The translations under genes were made by a program, and so were the position numbers. Positions 46,663-60,171 of a stretch of 64,000 bases of DNA are shown here, in pieces. This DNA is from Fasciola hepatica. Its lineage: Eukaryota > Platyhelminthes > Trematoda > Plagiorchiida > Fasciolidae. The DNA lies in assembly GCA_948099385.1 (NCBI GenBank), contig CANUEZ040000210.1, positions 69,501 to 133,500 on the forward strand, given 5' to 3'. Every line of letters starts with the position of its first letter. Within the stretch, counting starts at the first letter, position 1. The notes beneath the pieces are model-generated. The model had not been told where the DNA came from. It was given only the letters and a program-made list of their open reading frames with translations, and did no database searches.

Positions 46663-49374
46663 TACCGAAGTCCCAACACGTGAATGAACCCAAGGCACTT
46701 TTCAGGGCCACGCTATTCTGATAACCATTTCCGTTGCTGCCTTCTTCGCATGTAAACTTAAACAGTTGGCACGTGAATCATCCTTTACGTGTGCATTAAC
46801 TCCGATTAACACGTTATATTCACGTGGAATAGTAGTAGATAGTATTCGTGAGTGGGGCCACAATAAGGCTCGGTTTCAGTTAGCCGTTTGTTAAGCTTGC
46901 TTATTCACGCGGTTTCGTTCATGGAGCGCGTTCTTTAGATATGACAACATAAGTTTGACCCATCGCGATCAAGGCTGATCCTACAGAATCAATTTTATTA
47001 ACGTATACCTGGAAGAATAGCCAAAATCAGTATGTCTTCTTTTGCTGTTATGAATTTAGCTTTTTGCTAGTGTTACAGGAATTTATTTATTCACCGTGCA
47101 CTTTACGACTAGTTGTCATCTATATCCTTATCTCAACCAGTATTCCCGCAAGTCTGTGGTTAAAGAAATAATGTATCCGTATGCTCCAATTCCCGCTGGC
47201 ATTCCCATCGCTAATTTCAACGGTAAATCTAAGTGAAAAGGTAGCAAATAACTTGGATATCTGCTAATTTCCTGGGTAACTGCAAACGGAAGTTTTACAA
47301 ACCAGTGATCTGTCGCAACAGAGCACCAACGACTTTTGCCAAAATGATAAAATTATTAGATGGTAACAGTTGCAAAGTTTTTCTTCATATGGATCAGTAG
47401 ACGTCACGTGGTATCACGCCGAGATCCGCAAAAACGAGACAGAAATAATACGATCATAATATAATCATGTAAATAACTGGGGTTAAATGCTGGTGAACTA
47501 ATTAGTTATTTCAATAAGGGTTATATGCAGTATATTATCATAACAGCTAATGAAGTGTAGAACATTTGTTTGACGGTTCGTCTACTGAGTGCATTTTAAA
47601 TTAATTTCACTGTTTAAGTATCTTGGTATCCGACCGATCGGATCACCGGTTCTGACTTTTCTAATAAATACTATAGCACTTAGCAACTAATTAATTAGGT
47701 TTGTGAGAGTAAGCGTATGTATGTGCGCGCTGATTCGGATGATCCATATCCACGACTGCCAACTTGACCAACATGACTAATTTGTTCACAGTAGGAGGAC
47801 TTATATTAGTAGAAATACTACCAAGCCTGTCGCAATAGGCCTGTACCTTTACCTAATCAGTCGACGGTTAATAATTGGAGTTCTGAAGTTATAATTTGTT
47901 GATCTCCGTTTCAAAGAGAATCCACCGGATCTTTACAGTCACCGAATGGAGAAAGTAACAACTAACTACTATCATTGCCATCAGTAGCAAAAATAAAAAT
48001 TCGGAACACCGGGGATACAATCAGAAATACCAAGAGCTGAACGAGTGTCCCATAAGTAACGCATAAAGGCATAACTCCGCACACGTGTGAGGTGTGGGCG
48101 ACTGAGATAAAAAGCGGATACCCGGTTCCACTCATTAGGGCGCTTCATATCTTAATGCAACCTTCCACACTGGTTCTTCTTTTCCACCGTCATATTCTTC
48201 GATCTGATTGCGAAAGGTTTTAAAATTACTGTCAAGTCACATAGTGGCATCACTTATGACCTGTTCGTCCACTTTATTGCAACCCATCATTGCCAGTCGT
48301 ATCTGAATTTCTCTCGTATGATCTTAGATAACAGCACACACATCCCTCATCCCGGTCTTAGGAAGTGCACATCAACATCTGCCACCCGATCACAGTGTAA
48401 ATGTCTGCTAGCTCGTACTGGAGTTTATGAATATTCTGTGATTCCTTACCTCGCTCGTTTCCTCACCAACCCATATTATGTCACCGCCGATTTTCCTTAC
48501 TGGAGCCGTTAAACATATATCTTTTTTAATTACTGTTCTTTATTGACAATTTTTGCAATACAGCTTTTATGTATCAGCCGAATATTCACCCTCCGGTGCG
48601 TAAAGCATTTACTTGACTTGAATTGACAAAATTAGTTGTTCTCGATCGCTGCAATACTATGAGTTGGTTTGTCTCCTTATCGAGAATAAGCTTACCGCGA
48701 AGAAACCCTCGAGTACAAGCTTGCACTGAACTGAATGCATCACCCAAGTCCAAGAATGCGAATTTCGCTTGTATAACTGGGGTATATGCCGTGAGCCAGA
48801 ATAGGAATAACTGCGGGAACATGTCAGATTGATAGACACAATGAGTCATTAGACTGACGTTTGTATGATCGTATCGGTAGCCAGTTTTAAATGGAAAGCC
48901 ATTCTTTGTTCCGTTAACTGCTGGAATGGCTTGGTCGCCTGCTGAGCTGTATGAGCTAGCTATGTTGTGAGTCGGCGGTCTGAGGTTGGTTAAATCATGC
49001 CGTCGGTTTCAATTGTGCCACCCGGTTCACTCTCAGCCGTCCCACAATCAGCGTCACAATGGTGTTTAACAATTTCTTAAGACCGGAAGCGTAAAACAGC
49101 AGAAAAGACCAGGAAGTCCGTGGTCATCCACTGCGGAGGACCACGTTGGAAAAATAAAGAGTTTGGTGGCTGACGTCCGTCAAATTCAACTTAGCCCTGA
49201 GAGCGGATGCGTGGCTCTCTTATGATAGGGGTGTTTCTGAACATCTTGCAGAATAGTTGGGGGCCGTGACAGTAAGAAAGCGATTAACCGATCCTTTTCA
49301 TTGCTGAAGCAACCTGATTCAGTGTCCTTGGTCTTTTTCTTCGTGCCATTCAAACTCACCTGTAGGGAGGGTAG
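46663..49374. other. Long stretch without assignable genes
   Basis: AT-rich, short frames only. At 48600-48850 the minus strand has an 87-codon frame (AKFAFLDLGDAFSSVQ..) that resembles LINE RT motif A but is too short to class. A block at 48930-49050 shares GGGTGGCACAATTGAAACC (minus sense) with 43970. Confidence 0.3.
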
Positions 49375-49760
49375 CTAGTGTCGAATAAACATATATGGCA
49401 TCGGTATGGACCAGGTATGCTTAGCATGAAGTCTGTCACTGGCTACAGATGAGCGAAAAAGTGATCTTAGTGTACCCATATTCTCTAGGGTGCATTCATG
49501 TTTACAGGGAGTGTGCGATGCGTGGATGCAGTTGGTAAAATAGTTACTTTTGTAATTTCCTTGAGGATGAAGAAAAAACACAATGATCAGAAATGTTATT
49601 GAAGTCATGCCCATATAAGGGAAGGTAGACGGACAGTTGACTAATACTGAGTCCAAAAGGACATCGTAGCATGTTGACAAGTGCACAACATTTAGAAAAC
49701 CCAGGGCGGTTAAAAAGAAACAAATCAGCTTCAATGTATTCTCCTGCTGCCAAGCTCAAA
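49375..49760 (-). pseudogene. CR1-type LINE endonuclease fragment
   Basis: Minus strand: LGFLNVVHLSTCYDVLLDSV, VNCPSTFPYM and then HCVFSSSSRKLQ in another frame. The layout is the same as in the endonuclease at 43346-43560. Isolated fragment. Confidence 0.55.
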
Positions 49761-49826
49761 GATTGATCTAGATAAGTAATGTAACGCAGAACAGTTTACT
49801 GAAACCCAAAACGCTATCTTCAATTT

Positions 49827-50980
49827 TTGTTGTCCCATTGGAACGCTGTTCACTTCGGGTGGTTGGATTATTTCACCAATATTCAAAGTGATCAGAAAAT
49901 AGGAGAAACTCACAGACAAGTCTTGCCGGAGTTCAGAAGTCAGGAGAATTTCGCAACTGATCATGACATAGATAATGCAATTCAGATCTCCGCATTATCA
50001 AGGAGTTTCGCTTACCGAGAATTCCGAGCATTTTCCGTGGAATATGGTATTTATGTGAGCAGAAAATCAAACAAAAATAATAAGTTCGACGTGAACCATC
50101 TTAATGCTGTATTAATACATCCCTCCAACAACACTTCTCCTTCATACTCCCCTTGTGTTTCTGCAGATCTTGAACACTTCTCTGCTGCAGACTCTTTTGA
50201 AATTCTATACAAATCTAAAATATCGCTGACTGCTAATCCTGACGGCCTTCCTACAATGATTCTTAAGTGTAACATGGCCAAACTTGCCACACCCATCACC
50301 AATTCGATTAATGAGTCTCTACCCAAATGTTCAATTCCTGATCTGTGATATCTAGTTACCATCATTCCGATTCTCAAAATCTCCAATTCCTGGCGGAGTT
50401 AAACAATTTAACCCCATTTCCCTCACATCTGTTGTCCTTAAAACCACTGAAGAATCTGTTTTCATCCATCTTCAAACGCAACTGGATGTACCATCTGGTC
50501 CTTTCCAGTTGGTTTATAGACCCAAAAGGTTTACTGTTGATGGTGCAGTCTGCGCGGCTCATTCTCCCACGAAGTTCTCAGATATATCCGATCTATCTGT
50601 CCGCAGTGTATGTTCGATTCTTAGTCTGTGGAGTCCAGTTACCATCGTTCCATTCCTAAAGGCTCCAACATCTGTGGTGGAGTTAAACAGTTTCGCCTTA
50701 TTGCCCTCTTATCTGTTGCCCTTAAAGTCACTGAAAGGGCTGTTTCCACGAGTCTTCATGCGTGCCTGAGTGTGCCACTTGACCCTTTTCAGTTCGCTTG
50801 TAAGCCCAAAAGATCTATCCTTGATGCTGTGGCCTGCTTGATCCATTCTATCACTAATTATTTAAACGAATCTGAAAGATCCATCCACGATGTATTCCTT
50901 GATTGCTCTTCAAATTTTGATTCAGTTCCCAGATCGCGTCTTCTGCAGATGCTTGAAGATCCAATACGGATTGGAGTAGG
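49827..50980 (+). pseudogene. CR1/Jockey-type LINE RT fragments in tandem
   Basis: First unit 49827-50605: linker and RT entry (ADSFEILYKSKISLTANPDG, TPITNSINESLPKCSIPDL), then VTIIPILKISN and GPFQLVYRPKRFTVDGAV. Second unit from about 50608 repeats the same RT section (SVESSYHRSIPKGSN, GGVKQFRLIALLSVALKVTE, PLDPFQFACKPKRSILDAVA, SERSIHDVFLDCSSNFDSV), ending after motif A near 50960. Both are frameshifted. The second unit is a diverged copy of part of the first, so two insertions or a local duplication. Confidence 0.65.
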
Positions 50981-53900
50981 ATAAAGTAATCATGGAAGGA
51001 AGATGAAGGGCTGACGAAGTTTCTGGTTGGTGGGTTCTCGGGACTGTTGCAATACATACTATGCGGATAAGGAAGAGGATGAAGAATGACGTATGAACCA
51101 GGGCACATTCGACAGTCGATAATTTGGAGAGTAGCAGAATGGCTCAGTGCCCACAGGTCCTTCAAACACAGGACCGATAGACTGTCTTTTGAAATCAGGA
51201 ATTCCAAAGGAACTTTCCGGTACTCGCGTTTCTACCAAATTATCAGTACGGTTTCGCAGAGCATGGTAGAGTGACGGGCAGTAACATCAAGAATACGCAC
51301 TTCATTAAACTGAACAGACAAACTGGACTGGGTCCGATTAAGCGTTACTTTTGGAAACGCTAGACTTTCATCTCTCTGCATTTGCACGGAATGGATGCCA
51401 CAAGCCGCGCTGCGATGAATAGGATCAACTGGGCCATGTCTCAACCAACGGTGGACAATTGATGTTCGACATGAACAGGAGCACACACAAGGATTTTTCT
51501 TACTAGGACTGAAGCAGACGGATGAAACCGAGCGAAGAAATGACACTGGTAAACAAAGAACAACTGCACGAAGAATAACAGTTCCTAGCACGATGAAGTG
51601 GAAGAGGAGATCTAGCATGTTTAGAAGTCGAAAGAGTAAGACCAACTAGCACTTGAGTAATAGCGTGAACATGTCAAATAACGGACAAATTTCAATGGCG
51701 AATGCAATAGATCAGATACGAAGCGGAGCACTGGAGAGCTGATGGATTCTCGGTGATGCTGCGAAGTACCAAATGCGGACGAGGACCAGGTCGAGATTGA
51801 AAAGAATCAAATGACGCAATCCACACTCAACTATTGACAGTGAACATTCCACTTGACCTGGAATTAACCCCATCGCACTACTTGTTGTGGTGCCTGTGAA
51901 CAGAACAGTATGCAATGCCAAACCAGAAACCCTGCATAGATAGATGGCCCGATTCCAATTTATTTACTGGGGGATTCCACCTTCAATACTGAACAAGGTT
52001 CATGGGAGTACGGTTCGCCAGCATAGGATGACGGTATTTATGCACAACCACTTTATCGGGAACCACTGCAAACTTCTACACTGAGAATGATTCTCTAGTT
52101 CTTTTCGTAACCGAAGAATAAGTACTGGCCGGGTGGACCCAGTCTTTGGAACATTTTAATCTGCCGGACAGTGTGAATGAGTGTCTAGCAAACCAGTTGC
52201 GCTTAAGCGTGAAGATGTGCAGTGGCTTAACGCGAAAGCCTCGCTAGTGTAGATGAGGTCGTATAGGGAACGGTGCACTATGAACGCAGATACAGTGAGA
52301 AAAATGTGTACGTGTATGTATGTATGTATGCATGTGTGTGTGTGTGACTCCCTAAAACATGAGAGGTCTTACTAATCTACCATTGCTGATTTGTAGGTGA
52401 CTGTTAGGGAACGACAATGATCCCCTTGGGCAGCGGAATCAAACAGCTTAATGTCAGGATAAAAGAAACGTGATAGATCTCTCAGCTGTCGTTCCATGGT
52501 TCTCTTCCATTCATTACTCATTCAGTAGTTGTGTCAGTCTCTTTGATAGCACCTTTAAGACAACCTTCCACCTTGTTGCTTTCTGGAAACGATTTTTCTG
52601 TGAAACGGCGAACCAGATCTATCCCATCAGAAGTTCTATATAAGCTTGAAGAATGCACTACAAGTCCCATGATGATACGGGCGTCAACTGTTATTCACAT
52701 TTGTCATATATTTCGTCACCTTGCCTTCATGCTAGTACCTTCACCAGACGAGGTGATCGGTTTTAGACTTTCAGATATCTTCTTGGCAGTTAAAGTGCAT
52801 CATACGCACTGTAGTTCATATATTCCATTCTTTGGCGCTAGCAGCACCGTTGCCTATCTCTCGTAATCCGCGATATTTTCAAGGAACAAAGGTTGACGAA
52901 ACAAATATGTTAACGCTGAGGAGGGAAGGAGAGCAAATTCTGTTAGCGCCTTTGGTAGTAACCCTTGTAAATTACCGACTCTATCAAATTTATTCTTCGT
53001 TAGAAAACTTACTGATCCATTTTCCAGTCAAATTTAGTGAAAGGTTAAGTATCGGTGGTTTCCACTAATTTACTTCACTACCACCCAGTTCTAATGACCA
53101 CTTTTCTGCCTGAATTTTTGCTCTACTCTGTGTTGTGTTTTGCCTACTGAAGAGCACTTGAGTAGTAAAACCTCTAAAGGACATCCCGATCCTTTTGAAC
53201 CTACGGTACGCGGTTTTCTTCGGAAGTGCGTGCACCCTCGGAGCTTTGAATTTTTGATATTGCTACTGACAACGGCAGCAGTAGTCAGATTTTGAAGTTC
53301 TAATTTCTCACGAGGATTTGTTGCATTGTCCGCATGAGAAGACGGTGATCTACAACGAAATTTGCAATTTAAGCCACCGAGACTGCTATTTCTGACCCCA
53401 GAGTGATCGAACAAAGCCACCAAAATAAATCGCCAGAATATTTAGTGGTACGTCAACCAATATGGACCTGCTCGTTGCAAACAAATTGGTCATGCTGGTC
53501 AGTTTGTCATAGCCTTGAATAGAAAGTCCGCGTCGAATCGCAATTATGCCATTCGTTAGCAAAGCGTCAGTTGCTGACCTGTTTTTGTTTCAGTCCAGTA
53601 AATCCATTTTGTTCTCCTGAATATAAGAGAATTCATTGGCTCTGATTCAGTTGGAACAACCGTTATCAGTTAACAGGTCCCGGAGTTTCTCTATTGGCAG
53701 TTACTCAGAGGTAATCCGACTACGAAATCGAGGAAATCAGTAGTACAACAAAGTAAGAAGTGAACTTCAAAAAATTGTATCTTCTAGAATCGTAATTTGT
53801 GTGAACTCAAGAGCCTCCCTTGTCATAATGCGCAGCCAATTCTTCCCAAATTTAATCACCGGTTGGATGGATCGATCGGAAGCCATTATTTGGTCGCCCG

Positions 53901-55179
53901 TGTAATTGTTATTGTCCATGTAAATTTCTCCTACTTACTGGTGTCATTTTTTCGCGTTGAATTGTCTATCTTCCTCTACATTTGTAAACAATTCCTAATA
54001 AGTTCTCCTGTTCACGTCGAATACTTACTGTTGAGTGTTGACTATCGACTATTTGTTGTGGATTTGCCCATTTTTATCCTCTTCATCATCATCCTCGTCC
54101 GCACCAGCTGCATCATAGCAGCGGCGAGGACCCACTAGCCTGTCATCGCGCCAGCCCTCCGTATTCCTGTTTGCTCTGTTCCGTCCCACTAACCCCAGTG
54201 AAGAAATTCTTCTGCGTAGTATGGCACTGTATCAGGAAGACGAATGTGTACAGGATCGTTAATGAGCTTCACCTAAACGAAAATGCAGGTAGTTCGTCTG
54301 CGTACTTTGTACCACCCAAAAGTAGAAATTATAAACATGGTAAGACAGAATGAAAATAAAACGAACTGCGAAAAATAGGAGTTCATCCCTCATGGATGAA
54401 TCAAGTACCCTAAGGCACATAATTTGAATAGAAGTCTTCTACTTGTACGCTTGGAGATAAGTGCTGGTTGTTGTGTGGTTGAATCAGTCACATGATGCCG
54501 TGAGGCTCATCCATGGGCCGTCAACATTCGGTCGTAATTTACTTCTGTTCCGTTTTTCTAACACTTACCTATCTGATACTTGTTTGTACTACTTTCTGCC
54601 TACCGATTGTGGGACACAACACTAATCTTTGCGGATCTTTACGTGTCAGAGACGTTGTTGGTGTCTAGGTCACGTTAGTACGAGTGCAGATAATACATCC
54701 GATCATGAAGTTTTGTTTATCTGTGCTGTATGAGATTATCTACAGACCTCGTTTTATGGGGCCTGCTATCCAAGCTTGTACACCATCCTAGATGACACAG
54801 GAAAAGAGGCATCTCCCGGGGGAGCATAATCTCAGGGACTAAGACTTCTGAAACACCACAGTAACTATCAAGAATGAATCACAGGACTGCCTTCATCCCT
54901 TCAAGAAAAACTCTTGTTTGATCTGCAAAAGATGTTCTTCAACACGGCTCTTAATCGGAATTGCTTGAGCATATTTTGGTCATGAAGGTTAGGAATTGGT
55001 AAGTGAAAATTATATAGAATTGATGGAGCAGTGTATTCAGAGAACAATCTGCTTCTAAGTTAGCCGATTCCTTTCCACGCTAATAAGAAATGGTATTCAG
55101 TACAGTGCAGTTGATTTCAGATCCAGCACTCACTATTCGTGAAACGGGTACGGTAGTTCTCGTTGCTATCTCACTACAG
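50981..55179. other. Long stretch without assignable genes
   Basis: Nothing recognised with confidence. Noted: a minus-strand open frame 51618-51232 (ATG, 128 codons) with a long hydrophobic N-terminus; a plus-strand hydrophobic frame 53797-54138 (113 codons); a GTAT/GT-rich microsatellite at 52313-52346. None has a recognisable domain. Confidence 0.3.
51232..51618 (-). CDS. Hypothetical small protein with hydrophobic N-terminus
   Basis: An ATG-initiated frame of 128 codons. Residues 1-28 (MLDLLFHFIVLGTVILRAVV onward) could be a signal anchor, followed by a Cys-rich CVCSCSC stretch. No family is recognised and there is no splice or neighbour support. It may be chance or a repeat remnant. Confidence 0.15.
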   Translation of the reverse strand: MLDLLFHFIVLGTVILRAVVLCLPVSFLRSVSSVCFSPSKKNPCVCSCSCRTSIVHRWLRHGPVDPIHRSAACGIHSVQMQRDESLAFPKVTLNRTQSSLSVQFNEVRILDVTARHSTMLCETVLIIW

Positions 55180-57965
55180 GAATCTCAATTGAAATTCAGC
55201 ACAACCAAGGGTATGACAGACGTTAAAAGAGAACTACGAATAGTTCCATTAAGTAGATAAACAGTATTTTTACAAGAGCGCGACTCCCATGCATTAAACC
55301 ACTGAGCGGATGCACATCCTCGATCACATGCACGGAGCCTAACACGCTCTACGTGATCAAGTTCACTGGCTAGGCTTTCCATACATTTATTTCGTACCAC
55401 GTCATGGGCTAGCCTTCCCTACTCATCTTCCAGCCATTATCTGGGCTCAGCCAGTTTTGCCTCTTGAGGAATCCTATCCAGACAAAAGTGCAACGCATGT
55501 CACACCCACACTTGCCCGATGAGCCTTATTGTTTCATCTAATAATTTGTTTCGCATTCCTAATACTTTCAGCTATACCTGTGCATTTTTGATATGGGGTC
55601 CCCACCAGATCCAAGCAATGCCAAGAAGACATCGGTGTTTGAATACTGACTATCTTCGTATATATTTTACCCACACTGACCATAATTCTGAACCATACAG
55701 AAGAACCGGCTTTAATGCTGGAGCGTACACTCGGCTCTTAATAGATAAATGAATGTCAATTCGACAGCACAGACGAGTGAGGTTAAATGAGACTTCTGTA
55801 GGCGCGGAGACAATTCATCCGATATTCGACGCTCCAGTAGAATGCAGCTGTCTAAGTAACAGAACTTGCCTGCTTAGTCTATGGGCTCCCAAATACCGAA
55901 AATTTCGGTGTTCAGTAAACCCAGTCCGGCAACTGCATTCTTCACTTTGAAGGTGCAAAATATACACTGAAAATAGCTACGCAGTTACTCACGCTGTACG
56001 GAAGAGCTCGCAACTTGTCTGGATCTGTACTTAGAACGGTCGTGTCAGTTGCACATTCAAAATCCGTAACCTTCCACCTGGGATAAGCACTATCCACTAG
56101 CCACACTTAAAAAATGGCGGCCTACAGGACCATATCAACGACGAAGTTAAAAAGAACGGGAGAGAAAGGGAAACCCTGACGTACAATATTGCTCGTGGGA
56201 AATCAGGCGGAAGATCACCGTAAACTGGAATTCAGTCTCGCTATTCTCGTGTGGGGACATTATGACGAAAAAGAGTTTCTCTGGAGCATCTTCCAACACG
56301 ATACAACTCCGGGGAACTGTGCAATCGACTGAGTCCTGAATGACCTTTCTTTCAAGAGAAGCCAAAACAGTGGGTCAACGGAAGGCGTGCCTGCGTTTGG
56401 AAACTCATAAAAGAGTAATTTGGTCAACTCAGCCTCTACCATATCTAAAACCAGCTCGATTCTCGCTCGAGTGCTGTTTATGTGCACCAGATAATCCATT
56501 AACAACGGAACCAACAATCAGTTTAGATGAAATGCCAACCAGATTTATTTCCGTATGGTTTTTATAGGAGGACTTGTTAATTTTTTCACAAGCCGGTATG
56601 ATCCTCGATTCATATTGATTCTTTGCGACTTGTTCTTTCGCACTCATTAACCTGAGGAGTTTTGTTAATTCCAATCTCAATGCTAGGTAACAGTCTTTAA
56701 AAGCAGTCGGAGGCAACCCATCTGGTACAGTAGAGTTATTTTTTTATTGTGGCCTATTTCACGGAGGACTCTAGAGCCCGACTGGGAATTGGTATATACT
56801 CCCGGAACCCGATCTTTTGTGTGACTCAGTGTACTACTTACAGATAAGAACTAATCAAACTTCCCCTCGAAATGTACCATCCAAAGATCCAGAAGGAGCT
56901 GTCGATTTTGTATCAGCCAGCTGTTTGCCTTCTTCATCCCTTTACTAAAACTGAGTTTTCCTAACCTCCTTGAAGTGGCTGCTGCTGGTGACAATCGCAG
57001 AAGCATTTTCACTATCCTTAGAATTCGCAACTCATCACTGCTTACGGTCATTTCTCAGACTCGGAACCAGTAGGTGTCTAAGGCATCTCCATGTACCATC
57101 CTATCTGGGATCAAGAGGAACCGGTCCACTCGAATCTCAGGTATTCCGATTCTTGGGGCAAGAGGTTCATCATCAGTATCAACGAGGACCTTCCTGATTT
57201 GATTTCAAATTTCGTCTTGATATTAAACATTGATAACCTGGTAGATAATTGTGCGTAAAAAGCAGATCGGACTGGCTGCTTTGGTGTTGGTCCTTCGGCC
57301 AAAGAAAAGAAGGTGAAAACGTGATTCTAAATTAGTAGGATCAGAATCGACAGCGGTGAATCAGAATGAGCCACTCTTTAATCGACGTGCGAAAAAAGGT
57401 AACGGACAGCATTATATGGTCGACCTTAGATCGACGCTTTGGTGGTGCAGATATATGCTGCTTTTCAGATGAGAAACATGTATTCGCTGGAAAAGTTCTT
57501 TTGCCAGAAGTGAGTTCAATGAATCACTATCATCGGCTCATTCTGTTAGGATGTCAAGCAGGCTTCCAATACATTGTTCCCTCTCAGGCTCCCAACCTGA
57601 CCACTGATGTCGCCAGCAACTTCATTATATCTACATAGTGTACGCTGCGGAACAGTTCAGAAAATCCACTGAAAAATCCGAGTTTAGCTTCAGCAGAGCT
57701 ACAATCCCTAGAGACACACACAGCTATGGCGAACAAAATTCGATGCTTTGGGCTGTTGCTATTGATGTGCAAAGAATCACCTCCGTAGTCCAGGCAGAAT
57801 GCTGCTGACCGAGTCGCAGTCTAACCATTCATGCTCACTTCTCGTTCTCAGAGCGATGCCAACATCAGATTGACCATGAGCACTAGACACACGCGAAGAG
57901 TGAAACGAGAAGGCCAGAATGTGCCTAGGAAGCGAAGTGTTACCACTGATTTTCGGGAATACAGT
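55180..57965 (-). pseudogene. RTE-type LINE (APE endonuclease plus RT), decayed copy 2
   Basis: Minus strand in order: SSRVSSAHGQSDVGIALRTR (57965 down), FAIAVCVSRDCSSAEAKLGF, linker end RQLLLDLWMVHFEGKFD at about 56860, then RT (PPTAFKDCYLALRLELTKLL, SSYKNHTEINLVGISSKLIV, ENRAGFRYGRG, RHAFR.PTV..). After further shifts come FCYLDSCILLERRISDELSP at about 55850 and ESLASELDHVERVRLRACDR near 55350. The domain order and extent equal those of the plus-strand copy at 36480-39335. Stops and frameshifts throughout. Confidence 0.8.
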
Positions 57966-58499
57966 ACACAAAAGCTTTAGAACTTTCAGGAGGGTAGCCT
58001 GTTGTTCCAGTTTGCAAAGAATGCGAACATGAGAGTAGCTAATTAGGTTTCTGGAATGAAACCTCTATTTCCTCCGATGTCCGATTTACTAGTCTCGTCT
58101 TGAGTTCTAACTTTTCAGTCATGACCGTATTGTGGCTTCCTGTTTCCATTTAGATCTGGAAGATAAAACTGGGGGAAATGAAAGAAAGAAAATGTCTTCC
58201 GGTTGTAAGGTTGAGGTTTATAAGCCACCCATATAGAAGAACATGTCTTTCTTTATGAACCCTAAGCGAACCCTTTGTCTCAACAGTCTGACCCACATAA
58301 CCGTGGGGCGTCATCCCAGCAGAGAGACGTTAACCCCGCACATGTCTGACCTAATTCTGATCTGTCACTTGAGACCCGATTGTCGTTCCATTCTTGTTCT
58401 ATCTATGCCGTCGTCTGAATTACCAATCCGCTTTTCCTATTCATTTTGTACCCCATATACCCAGTTGAAAAAGTAAAACTTGATCAGGGGAGCATTCTT
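57966..58499. other. Flank between RTE and gypsy elements
   Basis: No assignable gene or repeat. Confidence 0.3.
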
Positions 58500-58713
58500 T
58501 GTGGTAGGGACTTTCCCGTTTGAGCGAGCTACGCACGCACGGGTGTTTGCACAGTCCGGTTATTCGACAAGTCGCAATCGCTCGTTTTCGTATCGATTTC
58601 CTTTCATCGATCTATTTTGCCAGACTTGTCCGTTACTCGTGTTCATGTTCATTCACTAAAAGACCCCCTCAGAAATCGATTGTTCTGTGTCTCCAAACGG
58701 TTGGGTCATAACA
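58500..58713 (+). repeat. Putative 5' LTR of gypsy element
   Basis: Starts TGTGGTAGGG and ends GGGTCATAACA (TG..CA), 17 bp before the gag ATG. The gap GTTAACGGCGACGGGAA is in primer-binding-site position. The left boundary is inferred because no 3' LTR was found for comparison. Confidence 0.4.
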
Positions 58714-58730
58714 GTTAACGGCGACGGGAA

Positions 58731-59417
58731 ATGGCGGATCAGTCGGAACTCATCACAATTTTGCAGTAAAGGAAAAGGATAATAGAAATATTAACAGCAC
58801 ATTCGGCTTCTGGTAATTTCACAAACAAAGACCAGTCGTCTGCAATGAAACTCGGAAAAAATCATTCGCTGCCAGCATTCACGAAATTAGTTACTACGCA
58901 GAAAATGGGGTTTATCTCACTTAGCGGTACAAACAATACGAATATTTTCTTTTGGTTGATGGTTCATCCTTTGACAAACAATCGAAAGTGCTTTTGCTTA
59001 TGGAAAAGCTGCAACCTGCAGAACACACTCAGTATTGTAATTACGGTATACCAAACCATCCTCGAGATTTCCCGCCCAAGGGAATTAGGGAATCAGCTGA
59101 GCTCAGTCTTTGGCAAACGATCGTAATTGTTCAATATACAATACGACTGTCTCAGAATAGCAAGAAACCCAGCCGGAGAAATAGTCTCCTACTCTGGTCG
59201 GCTCACAAAAGAGAGTGAACGTTTCAAGCTCAAAGAAACCACAGACCATCAGTTCAAATCACTTATTTTTGTTGCTGGGTTGATGTTTTCAGATAATGCC
59301 GAACTTCGCACGAAGCTGCTGGCAAAGCTGGACTCTTCAGAAAAACGGTCCACGCAAGACCTAACAGTTGAATTTACCAGACTTTTGAACTTAAAACAAG
59401 ATTCCACAATGATTTAG
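58731..59417 (+). pseudogene. Gypsy gag
   Basis: ATG at 58731 (MADQSELITILQ) with a stop after 12 codons. The reading continues in other frames: LMEKLQPAEHTQYCNYGIPN and PRDFPPKGI, then CLRIARNPAGEIVSYSGRLT, KESERFKLKETTDHQFKSLI and DLTVEFTRLLNLKQDSTMI. These are capsid-like gag blocks of a K02A2.6-type gypsy lineage. A cysteine-knuckle-like region follows at 59540-59620. At least two frameshifts. Confidence 0.7.
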
Positions 59418-59753
59418 AGCGTATCACCTTCAAAAGACAATAATTACATAGTAAAAATAACTGGAAAAACAATCTCACTACCTCACAAAATACACGCAGC
59501 AATATCATCCCAACGACCGCCATCTGTCTGGTAGAACTGCGGGGAATGGCACTTTGATCGGTTTTGTCGTTACAGGACGCATTTTGTTGGGAATGTGGAC
59601 CAATGAGCACAGAGAAGAATTCCGTGGGCCTTCACAAAACAGAAGACCTGAGAGTATTTTCGGTGCATTTCGTCGCATTATACACCAGTTGAAAGCTGTT
59701 TCTCAGCCACGAGCCCTTCACTCAACCAAACTCGGAAATACATAACTCTAACT

Positions 59754-60005
59754 ATGAATAGCCATCCACTTACTCTCCATCTGGACACGACATCAAACAT
59801 AACAATCATTTCACGCCCACCTCGAGTTGAACTTTGTGATACCCATTCAACGCCACAAACCGTGTTGCTCGAAGAGCTACTGGTCAACAAATACCATCCC
59901 TGGGAGAGATCTAATATGAGTTTCATTTTCGTGACTACTATGGTAGTAGCATTTTTTATATATCAACCTATGAAAATCGAAATATCCTCGGTATTGATTG
60001 GATAA
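59754..60005 (+). pseudogene. Gypsy aspartic protease
   Basis: MNSHPLTLHLDTTSNITIIS shows the retropepsin strand, but the D-T/S-G triad reads D-T-T, so it is probably inactive. Truncated by a stop at 60003. Confidence 0.6.
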
Positions 60006-60171
60006 ATAGGCCTCAATTACGGGATATAACTTTCCGTTCCATAACCGACACAAACAACCTGACTTTACCGTGAAACTCGCACCCACAATGTGCATATAGC
60101 ATTGCAACATTATTAACTGACCAGCCGTTGGAGGAATTCGGAAAAAGCACGCGAAAATAGTTCAACCAGGC

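Noticed and set aside
53797..54138. 113-codon hydrophobic frame as a membrane protein gene
   Set aside because: Composition is T-rich DNA giving Leu/Ile/Val/Phe runs; no splice sites, family or context supports a gene.
57366..57638. 90-codon plus-strand open frame
   Set aside because: Antisense shadow of the endonuclease region of the minus-strand RTE-type LINE.
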